Of a stretch of DNA of 64,000 bases, positions 8,700-17,489 are shown piece by piece. The notes beneath the pieces are model-generated. The model saw nothing but the letters and a program-made list of their open reading frames with translations. It made no database searches and had not been told where the DNA came from. Each line of letters starts with the position of its first letter. Positions within the stretch are counted from its first letter, which is position 1. The DNA is taken from positions 144,476 through 208,475 of the forward strand of contig NZ_SCML01000003.1 in assembly GCF_005503365.1 (NCBI RefSeq), in the 5' to 3' direction. Source of the DNA: Hydrogenophaga sp. 2FB (GTDB taxonomy: Bacteria > Pseudomonadota > Gammaproteobacteria > Burkholderiales > Burkholderiaceae_C). The position numbers were made by a program, and so were the translations under genes.

Positions 8700-9281
8700 A
8701 TGATAGGCAAGTTGACCGGTACGCTGCTGGAAAAAAATCCGCCCCAGATCCTGCTGGATTGTCATGGCGTGGGCTACGAGGTGGACGTGCCCATGAGCAC
8801 CTTCTACAACCTGCCCGCCACCGGCGAGAAAGTGGCGCTGCTCACGCACTTCGTGGTGCGCGAGGACGCGCAGATTCTGTACGGCTTTGGCTCGTCGGGC
8901 GAACGCGAGGCCTTCCGCCAGCTCATCAAGATCAGCGGCGTGGGCCCGCGCACCGCGCTTTCGGTGCTCTCGGGCATGAGCGTGGCCGATCTGGCGCAGG
9001 CCGTGAGCGCGCAGGAAAGCGGGCGCATCGTCAAGGTGCCCGGCATCGGCAAGAAGACCGCCGAACGCCTGCTGCTCGAACTCAAGGGCAAGCTCGGCGC
9101 CGACCTGAACCTGCCCGGCGGCGCCGGCCCGGCGCAGAGCGATGTGCAGAGCGACATCCAGCAGGCCTTGATGGCGCTGGGCTACAGCGACAAGGACGCC
9201 ACCGCCGCGCTCAAGGCCCTGCCCAAGGACGTGGGGGTGAGCGAGGGCATCAAGCTGGCCCTGAAAGCACTGGCGAAATGA
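8700..9281 (+). CDS. ruvA: Holliday junction branch migration protein RuvA
   Basis: A 193-residue DNA-binding subunit that holds the four-way junction while RuvB pumps DNA. Domain I is an N-terminal OB fold ([12 protein letters not shown]). Domain II has tandem helix-hairpin-helix motifs ([11 protein letters not shown] about 77-87; [13 protein letters not shown] about 113-125). Domain III is a C-terminal UBA-like domain contacting RuvB ([14 protein letters not shown]). Start ATG at 8700 with AAAGGA upstream. It diverges from phoH and precedes ruvB, from which it is separated by a repeat; ruvC is not nearby. Confidence 0.97.
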   Translation: MIGKLTGTLLEKNPPQILLDCHGVGYEVDVPMSTFYNLPATGEKVALLTHFVVREDAQILYGFGSSGEREAFRQLIKISGVGPRTALSVLSGMSVADLAQAVSAQESGRIVKVPGIGKKTAERLLLELKGKLGADLNLPGGAGPAQSDVQSDIQQALMALGYSDKDATAALKALPKDVGVSEGIKLALKALAK

Positions 9282-9282
9282 A

Positions 9283-9363
9283 GCCCCCACGCTTGTCACT
9301 GCGTGTACTGCGCTGCCCCCCGCAGGGGCTGTCGCTCCTTGGGGCGGCCCTACGGAGCGACGC
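9283..9363 (+). repeat. Dispersed GC-rich intergenic repeat between ruvA and ruvB
   Basis: The 82 bases between ruvA and ruvB resemble a short dispersed element I recall from Comamonadaceae genomes, with landmarks GCCCCCACGCTTGTCACT, TGCGCTGCCCCCCGCAGGGG and GTCGCTCCTTGGGGCGGCCC. It contains short inverted repeats (CCCC-gca-GGGG). Its right end supplies GGAG (9354-9357), 6 bases before the ruvB ATG, so ruvB appears to take its ribosome binding site from the repeat. Confidence 0.65.
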
Positions 9364-10416
<1,053 letters not shown>

Positions 10417-10439
10417 AAACGCACAACCCGGAGGTGGGG

Positions 10440-12071
10440 ATGGAAGAGGGCATGGTCGGCCGCCAGGTGTTTCGCGCAACCTGGCGCAGCAGCACGGTCT
10501 GGGTGGTTGCACTGGTGGGGCTCATGGCGCTGGCGTTGGCGGCGGCCGCGCTGGGCACGTCACGTGGCGCCTGGTTCCTGGGTGTGCTGGCGCTCTTTTT
10601 CGGGCTCGTGGCCTGGCTGCTGTTGCAGCCCTTGCTGAGCGCGCACCCCATCCTCAGCGTGGGCCGTGACGGCATCGGCGGCTACCTGCTCAAGGGGCAG
10701 ACGATTCCCTGGAGCGACATCACCGATGTGTCGCACCTGTCGGTGCAGGGACAGGACCACCTCCAGATCCTGTTGCGCGAAGGCGCTGCGTCGCAGGCGG
10801 CGACGGCAGGGCTGTTCCGCCGTGGCCTCAAGCGCGGCATCGTGCTCACGCCCTTGCGCAAGGCCGAGCGCCAACCCGCCGTGCAAGCCGCGTTGCAGGC
10901 TTTTCAGCGCCACGCCACCGGGCAAGCCCTGCTGGCCTTGAACGGGCGGCTCGACGAAGCGCGGGCGCACGAGGCTTTCGAGGAGCGCCTGCGCGTGCTC
11001 ACCCCAACCCCGTGGGCGCTGTACGCGGTGATCGCGGTGAACGTGGCGGTGTGGCTGCTCAACCTGTTCGACGGCATGAGCGCGATGAAGCCCGAGTCGG
11101 CCGATCTGTTCGCCTGGGGCGCGAACTCGGCCACGGCCGTGGTGCGCGATGGCGAAGTCTGGCGCTTGCTGACGGCGACGGTGCTGCACGGTGGTGTGCT
11201 GCATCTGGCGCTCAACATGTTCGCGCTGTGGGACGCGGGGCGGCGTGTGTGCCAGTGGTTTGGCAACGGCCAGTTCCTGTTGATCTACCTGGGCGCGGGC
11301 CTGACGGGCAGCGCGCTCAGCCTGCATTTCTCGTCGCAGCAGGCGATTTCGGTGGGCGCGTCGGGCGCCGTGTTCGGTGTGCTGGGTGCCCTGTTGGTGG
11401 GGGTGTATCAGCATCGCGAGCGCGTGCCCAAGGCCATGGTGACGCAGCTGCTGACCAGCCAGGGCGTGTTCGTGGCGATCATGCTGGTGCAAGGGTTCGC
11501 GCGCTCGGGCATCGACAACGCCGCGCACGTGGGTGGGCTGGTCGCGGGCGCTGTGTTGGCGTGGGTGCTGGTCGAGTTGCTGGACGAACGCGCTAGCGCC
11601 GCGCAGCGCCGCCGCCAGCAGGTGATCGCGCTGTGCCTGGTGTTGTTGATGGTGGGCGGCCTCGCGCGCACCGCGCAGCCGGGCGTCGACCACCGGCAGT
11701 TGTTCGAATCGCAGGCGGTGTTGAAGGATGTGCTCCCGCGCATGCGGGCGGCGGAAGAGGCGTTTCAGAAAGACGTCAAGGCGCAGCAGGCGGGCAGCAT
11801 GACCGATGCGCAACTGATCGATGCGATGGAGCAGCGGCACATGCCGGCCTACCGGGAGGTGACCCGGTTGCTCGGCGCCTCGAAGACCGATGCCGCCACG
11901 CCGATGCTGGACGATCTTCGCGAGCTCTACGCCACCGTGCTGGAGGTGATGACGCTCGAAGTGGGCAAGCACCGGGGCACGGTGGACGTGGCGCAGGCCA
12001 GCGCCCGCCAGGCAGCGCTCTCGACCCGGTTGAAACAGATCAATGCGCGCTTGAAGGCCCGGAACCCTTGA
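10440..12071 (+). CDS. Rhomboid-family intramembrane serine protease with extra N- and C-terminal domains
   Basis: A 543-residue membrane protein. The N-terminal part has two transmembrane helices (about 18-38, 45-67) followed by a soluble PH-like segment (about 70-160). The rhomboid core runs from about 190 to 385: HLALNMF (oxyanion His/Asn, about 255-259), the catalytic serine in GASG (S308) and the catalytic histidine in HVGG (H363). After a seventh hydrophobic helix comes a 125-residue soluble C-terminal region of unknown function. The ATG at 10440 has GGAGG at 5-base spacing; a GTG two codons earlier is less likely. Its 3' end overlaps the convergent next gene by 32 bases. Confidence 0.88.
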   Translation: MEEGMVGRQVFRATWRSSTVWVVALVGLMALALAAAALGTSRGAWFLGVLALFFGLVAWLLLQPLLSAHPILSVGRDGIGGYLLKGQTIPWSDITDVSHLSVQGQDHLQILLREGAASQAATAGLFRRGLKRGIVLTPLRKAERQPAVQAALQAFQRHATGQALLALNGRLDEARAHEAFEERLRVLTPTPWALYAVIAVNVAVWLLNLFDGMSAMKPESADLFAWGANSATAVVRDGEVWRLLTATVLHGGVLHLALNMFALWDAGRRVCQWFGNGQFLLIYLGAGLTGSALSLHFSSQQAISVGASGAVFGVLGALLVGVYQHRERVPKAMVTQLLTSQGVFVAIMLVQGFARSGIDNAAHVGGLVAGAVLAWVLVELLDERASAAQRRRQQVIALCLVLLMVGGLARTAQPGVDHRQLFESQAVLKDVLPRMRAAEEAFQKDVKAQQAGSMTDAQLIDAMEQRHMPAYREVTRLLGASKTDAATPMLDDLRELYATVLEVMTLEVGKHRGTVDVAQASARQAALSTRLKQINARLKARNP

Positions 12072-13764
12072 GTGCGCCGCGCAGCATGCCCGCCACGATG
12101 AGCACCTGCGCCGCGTAGTAGGTGCCCAGCACCCAGACCTGGGACATCGGCAGCGGCACCACAAACCGGTTGGTGGCCAGCAGCGCATCGCTGAGCATGA
12201 AAAAGCCGGTGCCCAGCGCAACGGTGACCGCCGCGCGATCGCGCCGCACCGTGGCGCGGCCCATGGCTTGCGCCGCCATCAGCGCGATCGCCAGCACGTA
12301 GGCCGCCACCGGCGCGCGCAAGGCGGGTGGCAATCCGCCCCACCAGAGGAATGCATAGATAGCCACGCCGATGCCCAGCGTGGCAGCGAGCGCGCGCCGG
12401 CTCGCGAACCAGGGTGCGTCCTGCCGGAACAGCACTGTGTACGCCAGGTGCGCGAGCAGGAAGGCCACGAGCCCAGGGATGAAGTAGCCCGGGAACATCA
12501 GGAATGCGTCACCTGCCAGTGAGAAGGCGAGCGCGCACAGCAACAGCCGATGTGTCGCTCCGCGCGTGTGCGCGAACACCACGGCCATCGCCACGAACAT
12601 GGCCAGCGGCTTGAACACGCGGTGCAGCTCGATCCAGCCCAAGGCCGCGCAGGCCATGGACAGCGCGCCGCACTCGATGAGCAGCGCCTCGCCCATGCCG
12701 ATGCGCCCCTGCATCACCGCGGAGATGGCCCACAGCGCGACCAGCAGCACGGCGAACACCACGGCGCTGCGCGAGAGCGGCCAGGCGTCGGCGAACCACA
12801 GGAAGCCGGCCACGCCGACGAGCAACAGCGCGAACTGCGCGCCCGCGAACCACCGCACGCCGCGTGTCATGGGCGGCGCGTAGCGCTGCACATGCGCCAT
12901 GTCGAAGGCCGACGAAGGAAAGCGCGCCGCCACGTCGGCCGGTCGCCAACCCGGGGGCTTGAACCACACGCGCAGCTTGTCGACCCAGCGCCGTGTGTGC
13001 CACGAATCCTTGAGCAGGCTCCAGTACACCTCGCCATTCGCCCACAGCGGGTCCCAGCTGCGCAGCGGCTTGCGCGTGCCATAGACGCACGGTTCATCTT
13101 CTTCGATAAAGCTGCCGAACAGCCGGTCCCACACGATCAGGATGCCGCCGTAGTTGCGGTCCACATAGCGATCGTTCACGGCGTGGTGCACGCGGTGGTT
13201 GGAGGGGCTGCAGAACCAGCGATCGAACCCGCCGAGCTTGCCCACGTGTTCGGTGTGCACCCAGAACTGGTAGAGCAGGTCGACCAGCGCGACCACGGCG
13301 AACACCAGCGGCGGCACGCCCGCCACCGCCATCGGCAGGTAGAACACCCAGCCCAGCAGCGCGCCCGAACTGGTCTGGCGCAGCGCGGTCGAGAGGTTGT
13401 AATCCTCACTCTGGTGGTGCACCACGTGCGCGGCCCAGAACACCGCGCTTTCGTGTCCGGCGCGGTGCAGCCAGTAGTAGCAGAAGTCGTAGAACACCAG
13501 CGCGGTGAGCCAACCCGCCCACGTGGTCCAGAACGGGTGCTCGGGCCAGATCGCGACCGCCGAGTACACGGCGGTGTAGATGCCCACGCGCAGCAGCCGC
13601 GTGAATACCGCGCTGATCTGGCTGAGCATGCCCAGGCCGATGCTGCTGATGGCATCGTCCAGCCGGTAGGTGTTGCGCCGGCGCTTCAGGCCGACGGCGA
13701 CTTCCACCGCGATCAGCGCGAAGAACACGGGCGTGGCCAGCACGATGATCTGGCTCGGGCTCAT
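12040..13764 (-). CDS. Fusion of sterol-desaturase/fatty-acid-hydroxylase and YhhN lysoplasmalogenase domains
   Basis: A 574-residue integral membrane protein. The N-terminal half is a di-iron fatty acid hydroxylase of the sterol desaturase superfamily with histidine boxes HRAGH (100-104), HVVHH (113-117), H170/H173 and NHRVHH (189-194). This arrangement resembles alkylglycerol monooxygenase. The C-terminal part, about residues 375-574, matches YhhN/TMEM86 lysoplasmalogenase: FSLAGDAFLM and FMLSDALLA carry the conserved aspartates and GLVAFLLAHLAY is typical. Both halves plausibly attack ether-type lipids. The ATG at 13764 places the first helix at the N-terminus. It stands alone, convergent with the rhomboid gene. 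Confidence 0.87.
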   Translation of the reverse strand: MSPSQIIVLATPVFFALIAVEVAVGLKRRRNTYRLDDAISSIGLGMLSQISAVFTRLLRVGIYTAVYSAVAIWPEHPFWTTWAGWLTALVFYDFCYYWLHRAGHESAVFWAAHVVHHQSEDYNLSTALRQTSSGALLGWVFYLPMAVAGVPPLVFAVVALVDLLYQFWVHTEHVGKLGGFDRWFCSPSNHRVHHAVNDRYVDRNYGGILIVWDRLFGSFIEEDEPCVYGTRKPLRSWDPLWANGEVYWSLLKDSWHTRRWVDKLRVWFKPPGWRPADVAARFPSSAFDMAHVQRYAPPMTRGVRWFAGAQFALLLVGVAGFLWFADAWPLSRSAVVFAVLLVALWAISAVMQGRIGMGEALLIECGALSMACAALGWIELHRVFKPLAMFVAMAVVFAHTRGATHRLLLCALAFSLAGDAFLMFPGYFIPGLVAFLLAHLAYTVLFRQDAPWFASRRALAATLGIGVAIYAFLWWGGLPPALRAPVAAYVLAIALMAAQAMGRATVRRDRAAVTVALGTGFFMLSDALLATNRFVVPLPMSQVWVLGTYYAAQVLIVAGMLRGALKGSGPSSAH

Positions 13765-13958
13765 GGCGGAGGGCGGTCGTGGGGCTGGCGCATGCGCGCA
13801 TTCTGGGTCGCAACCCGTGCTGGTGGTGTGAGCATCTACCCCAGGGTCTTGTCGCATTGGCGTCCTGCGGGTGGTTGCCAGCTGTCAATGTTTTTCTAAT
13901 AAAAGCGAAATTTGTTTAGCTTATCTTTTCGGCCGATGCGGCCTACATTCGAGCCCGT

Positions 13959-13975
13959 GTTGACACCCGGTCAAC
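13959..13975. promoter_or_regulatory. Dyad GTTGAC-N5-GTCAAC upstream of the aldolase operon
   Basis: A perfect 6-bp inverted repeat with a 5-base spacer, centred about 31 bases before the aldolase start at 13998. An AT-rich stretch (13888-13930) that could hold the promoter lies just upstream and contains GTCAATG (13884-13890), a heptamer also found at 17416-17422 upstream of the Bug gene beside the LysR regulator. It fits an operator; the binding protein is not known. Confidence 0.45.
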
Positions 13976-13997
13976 GAAACCGACACAGGAGATGCGA

Positions 13998-14786
13998 ATG
14001 CGGGCGAATCCCATGAAAGCCATCTGGGCAGACGGTGGTGCAGTGGTGAGTGCATGGCTGTCCATTCCCTCGCCGATTACGGCCGAGATGCTGGGCCACC
14101 AGGGCTACGACGTGGCCACGCTGGACTTGCAGCACGGCATGATCAGCTTCGAACAGATGCTGCACATGTTCCAGGTGCTGTCGGCCACGCCCACGATGCC
14201 GATGGCGCGTCTGGCCGCCAACGACGCCACCCACATCGGCCGCGTGCTCGACGCCGGCGCGTACAGCGTCATCTGTCCCATGATCAACAGCGCCAAAGAA
14301 GCCGAAGCTTTCGTGAGCGCCTGCCGCTATTACCCGCACGGCGTGCGCTCCTATGCACCGGTGCGCGGCCAGGTCTACGGCGGCCCCGACTACTTCCCCA
14401 AGGCCAACGACGAGATCGTGAAACTCGCGATGGTGGAGACACGCGCCGGCTTCGACGCGCTGGACGAGATCCTGGCGGTCGATGGGCTGGACGGCATCTT
14501 CATCGGCCCGAACGATCTGGCGATCGCCTTCGGTTGCCCGCCGATGAGCGAATCGGACCAACCCGAAGTGCGTGAAGCCATCGCGTCCATCTGCGCGCGC
14601 ACGCGCGCCGCCGGCAAGGTCGCGGGTATCCTGTGCTCGGGTCCGCAGGCCGCGCTCCAGCGCGTCGAACAAGGCTTCCGTTTTGTCTCGGCGGGCGGCG
14701 ACATCTTCATGTTGTCGCAAGCCGCAAAGAACTCGGTGGCGGTGTTCCGCGAAGGGCGGCGCGCCGCGGCAGCGGAGACCGTTTGA
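13998..14786 (+). CDS. HpcH/HpaI-family (HHED) aldolase
   Basis: A 262-residue class II aldolase of the HpcH/HpaI (4-hydroxy-2-oxoheptanedioate aldolase / citrate lyase beta-like) family, cleaving a 2-oxo acid to pyruvate plus an aldehyde using a divalent metal. Features: DLQHGMIS near residue 40 with the catalytic-type histidine, the arginine in PMARL, VETRAGFDALDEI with the metal-binding glutamate, and GLDGIFIGPNDLAIA with the metal-binding aspartate. The start at 13998 has AGGAG at 6-base spacing. First of three co-oriented genes with an SDR and a LigI-like amidohydrolase. The substrate is not evident. Confidence 0.85.
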   Translation: MRANPMKAIWADGGAVVSAWLSIPSPITAEMLGHQGYDVATLDLQHGMISFEQMLHMFQVLSATPTMPMARLAANDATHIGRVLDAGAYSVICPMINSAKEAEAFVSACRYYPHGVRSYAPVRGQVYGGPDYFPKANDEIVKLAMVETRAGFDALDEILAVDGLDGIFIGPNDLAIAFGCPPMSESDQPEVREAIASICARTRAAGKVAGILCSGPQAALQRVEQGFRFVSAGGDIFMLSQAAKNSVAVFREGRRAAAAETV

Positions 14787-14801
14787 ACACGCAGGAACCC
14801 G

Positions 14802-15638
14802 ATGCAGCATCGCTTTGACAACCAGACCGCCGTGGTGGTGTCGATCTCGAACCGGGGCGGCGGTGCGTTCGGCATCGCCGGCGGCGCGCGCAACCTGCAC
14901 GTGGGGGCGGTGTGCGCCCGTGCCTTCGCGCAGGAAGGCGCGCACGTCTGGCTGGTGGACGAGGACGCCAGCGCGCTGGAGGCCCTGGCCGGTGAAATCC
15001 GTGTCGCTGGCGGCCGTGCCGACGTGTTGATTGCCGACGCCTGCGATGCGCAAGCACTGCTCGACGTGGTGGCGCGCTGTGGCGGAGCGATGGGGCCGGT
15101 GCATGTGCTGGTCAATGGCCACTTCGAGTCGACGATGGGCACGGTGGAAGGCTCGACCGCCGCCGAGTGGATGCGCGCGGTGCAGGTCAACCTGCTCGGT
15201 CCCGTGCACGCGACGCAGGCCTTCCTGCCGCTGCTCAAGCGCGCCGCGAGCGCGCACGGCGGTGCGGCCATCGTGCACATCGGCTCGATCGACGGCAGCC
15301 TGGGCAACCCGCAGATTCCCGCGTACTCCGCCGCCAAAGGTGGCATCGTGCCGCTGACGCACGTGATGGCGGACGAGTTCAGTGCCTATGGCATCCGCGT
15401 CAACTGCGTCGCGCGCGCCATGATGGTCGAGCGCGGTGCACCATCACATCCACGTTTTGCCCCGCTGGTGGCGCAAACGCCTTTGGGTCGACCCGCTTAT
15501 CCCGACGAAGTGGCCGCCGCCGCCTGCTTTCTCGCGTCCGCTGAAGCCTCGTACATCAACGGCGTCGTGTTGCCCGTCGACGGTGGCCGCAGCGGCATCA
15601 CACCCGGCACACGCCGCAAGCCTCAAGATCCCACATGA
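14802..15638 (+). CDS. Short-chain dehydrogenase/reductase with an atypical nucleotide-binding loop
   Basis: A 278-residue SDR. The catalytic triad is present (S in HIGSIDGS, Y-x3-K as YSAAK), the structural NAG motif is replaced by VNGHFES, and the C-terminus ends with the usual LPVDGGRSG. The normal TGxxxGIG cofactor loop is instead a longer glycine-rich segment, SISNRGGGAFGIAGGARNLHVG (about 14-35), implying about 8-10 inserted residues. It may still bind NAD(P). It sits between the aldolase (15-base gap) and the amidohydrolase (ATGA overlap), so it probably interconverts an alcohol and a ketone in the same pathway. Confidence 0.82.
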   Translation: MQHRFDNQTAVVVSISNRGGGAFGIAGGARNLHVGAVCARAFAQEGAHVWLVDEDASALEALAGEIRVAGGRADVLIADACDAQALLDVVARCGGAMGPVHVLVNGHFESTMGTVEGSTAAEWMRAVQVNLLGPVHATQAFLPLLKRAASAHGGAAIVHIGSIDGSLGNPQIPAYSAAKGGIVPLTHVMADEFSAYGIRVNCVARAMMVERGAPSHPRFAPLVAQTPLGRPAYPDEVAAAACFLASAEASYINGVVLPVDGGRSGITPGTRRKPQDPT

Positions 15639-16465
15639 GCTTGTTCACCGAACCCAAGATCGATTGCCATGTGCACGTGTTCGACCCCGTGCGCTTTCCC
15701 TACGCCGCCGACACGGTGTACGCCCCGGCCGGCGCCGAGATCGGCACCGCCGACGACCTGGCCCAGGTGTACCGCGCGTATGGCGTGACGCACGCCTTGC
15801 TGGTCGAGCCCAACTCGGGCTATGGCGAAGACAATCGCTGCATGCTCGACGCAATAGCGCGCAGCGGCGGCCGCTACAAAGGCATCGCCGTGATGCCCAA
15901 TAGCACGCAGCGCGATGCGCTCGAAGACCTGCGGCGGCAGGGCGTGGTCGGCGTGGCGTTCAACGCCAGCCTCAACGGGGTGGCGCACTACCGGGGTTGT
16001 GCGCCGCTGGTGCGTCTGCTGGAAGAACTCGACATGTTCCTGCAGATCCAGGTGCATGGCGATCAGTTGCTCGGCCTCCTGCCGCTGCTGCAAAACTCGG
16101 GCGTGCGTGTGCTGGTGGACCACTGCGGCCGGCCCGTGCCGGGCGCCGGCTTGGCGCAGCCGGGCTTTCAGGCGCTGCTGGACCTCGGGCGCCGCGGCCG
16201 GGCGGTGGTGAAGCTCTCGGGCCAGGCCAAGTTCTCGGCCGAGGCCTACCCGCACGCCGACGCCAGGGTCTACGCGCGGGCGTTGCTGGAAGCGTTCACG
16301 CCCGACGCCTGCATCTGGGGCACGGACTGGCCGTTCCTGCGCGCCACATCGCGCATCGATGTCGGCACGGTGCTCGCGCTCGCCGGCGAGCTGTTGCCCG
16401 ATGCGGTGGACCGGCGCAAGGTGATGCACGACAACGCGGCGCGCCTGTTCGAATTTGCGACCTGA
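15635..16465 (+). CDS. Amidohydrolase related to 2-pyrone-4,6-dicarboxylate lactonase (LigI-like)
   Basis: A 276-residue TIM-barrel hydrolase. It opens with the metal-binding H-x-H signature DCHVHVFDP (residues 10-18) and has NSGYGEDN, a central VDHCGRP with the expected histidine, and the C-terminal WGTDWPF with the catalytic aspartate, all typical of COG3618/LigI-like lactonases. Such enzymes open lactone rings of pyrone dicarboxylates or related compounds. It overlaps the SDR by 4 bases, third gene of the operon, and converges with the LysR gene 3 bases away. The exact substrate is unknown. Confidence 0.85.
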   Translation: MSLFTEPKIDCHVHVFDPVRFPYAADTVYAPAGAEIGTADDLAQVYRAYGVTHALLVEPNSGYGEDNRCMLDAIARSGGRYKGIAVMPNSTQRDALEDLRRQGVVGVAFNASLNGVAHYRGCAPLVRLLEELDMFLQIQVHGDQLLGLLPLLQNSGVRVLVDHCGRPVPGAGLAQPGFQALLDLGRRGRAVVKLSGQAKFSAEAYPHADARVYARALLEAFTPDACIWGTDWPFLRATSRIDVGTVLALAGELLPDAVDRRKVMHDNAARLFEFAT

Positions 16466-16468
16466 GGG

Positions 16469-17356
16469 TCAACCCATCGCGCGAAACCGCTGCGCGAAAA
16501 ACTCGGTGAGCAACCGCGCCGCCGCGCTCAAACCCGCCCGCTCGTTGCGGAACAACATGAACTGGCGCCTTGCCTTGGGCGCGCCCATCGGGATCATCAC
16601 CAGGTTGTAGGGCCTGAGCAGCGGCGTGGTGAACTCGGGCGCGAACATCACGCCGCCGTTCTCCGACACGAGCGCCAGCGCGGTGGAGAAGTGCCCGACC
16701 TCGCGCGCGTTCTGAAAGTCCACCACATGTTTCGAATCACGCGCCAGCAGCGTGGCGGCGCGGTGGTCGGCGAGCAGCACGTGTTCGTCTTTCAGCGAAC
16801 TCCAGCGCACGGTCTTCGAACCCGCCAGCCGGTGGCGCGTGGAGCACACCAGGCTGAGGCCGGACGCGAACAGCAGCTCCGAGGTCATGCCGGGTTCGCA
16901 GGCGCGCTCAGGGCCGACGCCGATGTCCACCTCCTTGCGCTGCAGCATGTCCTGCACGTTGTCGTAAGGCGCGGGCACGAGGGTGACGTCAATGTCCGGC
17001 CACAACGCCTGGAAGTCGGTGATGGCCGGCGGCAGGATCGAGCAGCTGAGCAGCTGGCTCGCACCCACGCGCACGATGCCCGATTTGTTCTGCGCAATGT
17101 GGCGCACCGATTCGTGCAATTTCTGGTGTTCGGTCAACAGCTGTTCGGCCAATGGCAGCATCGCCGCGCCTTGCGGCGTGAGGCGCACCGAACGCGTGGT
17201 GCGTTCGAACACGGCAAAGCCCGCGATCTCCTCCAGCGACTTCACGGTTACGCTCAGCGCCGCGCTGGTCAGGTGCAGCACATTGGCTGCCTCGACAAAG
17301 CTCGAGGTGCGGGCCACGGTGACAAACACGCGCAGTTGCTTGATGGTGAATTGCAT
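16469..17356 (-). CDS. LysR-family transcriptional regulator
   Basis: A 295-residue regulator with an N-terminal winged HTH (about 1-60; FVEAANVLHLTSAALSVTVKSLEE) and a periplasmic-binding-like effector domain (about 90-290; GVSQ-type start VRVGASQLLS). It diverges from the Bug receptor gene at 17490 and lies tail-to-tail with the aldolase/SDR/amidohydrolase operon. It is therefore the likely regulator of both, with the effector probably a pathway intermediate or the imported acid. The 133-base divergent region is AT-rich. Confidence 0.92.
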   Translation of the reverse strand: MQFTIKQLRVFVTVARTSSFVEAANVLHLTSAALSVTVKSLEEIAGFAVFERTTRSVRLTPQGAAMLPLAEQLLTEHQKLHESVRHIAQNKSGIVRVGASQLLSCSILPPAITDFQALWPDIDVTLVPAPYDNVQDMLQRKEVDIGVGPERACEPGMTSELLFASGLSLVCSTRHRLAGSKTVRWSSLKDEHVLLADHRAATLLARDSKHVVDFQNAREVGHFSTALALVSENGGVMFAPEFTTPLLRPYNLVMIPMGAPKARRQFMLFRNERAGLSAAARLLTEFFAQRFRAMG

Positions 17357-17489
17357 GGCGGTCGATTATCAAAGTTTGTTCAATGCTTTCAAAAATTATT
17401 TGACTTTTCTTTATGGTCAATGCTTCGTATAGTTTTCTCCAGGGCGGTCCAGGACCTTCGAGCCGCCGTTCACAACAGGAGACAACACC

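Noticed and set aside
16469..17356. A LysR gene as possible phcA, target of the phc operon
   Set aside because: This one and the three other LysR genes in the window lie beside catabolic or purine genes and do not resemble the PhcA N-terminus I recall.
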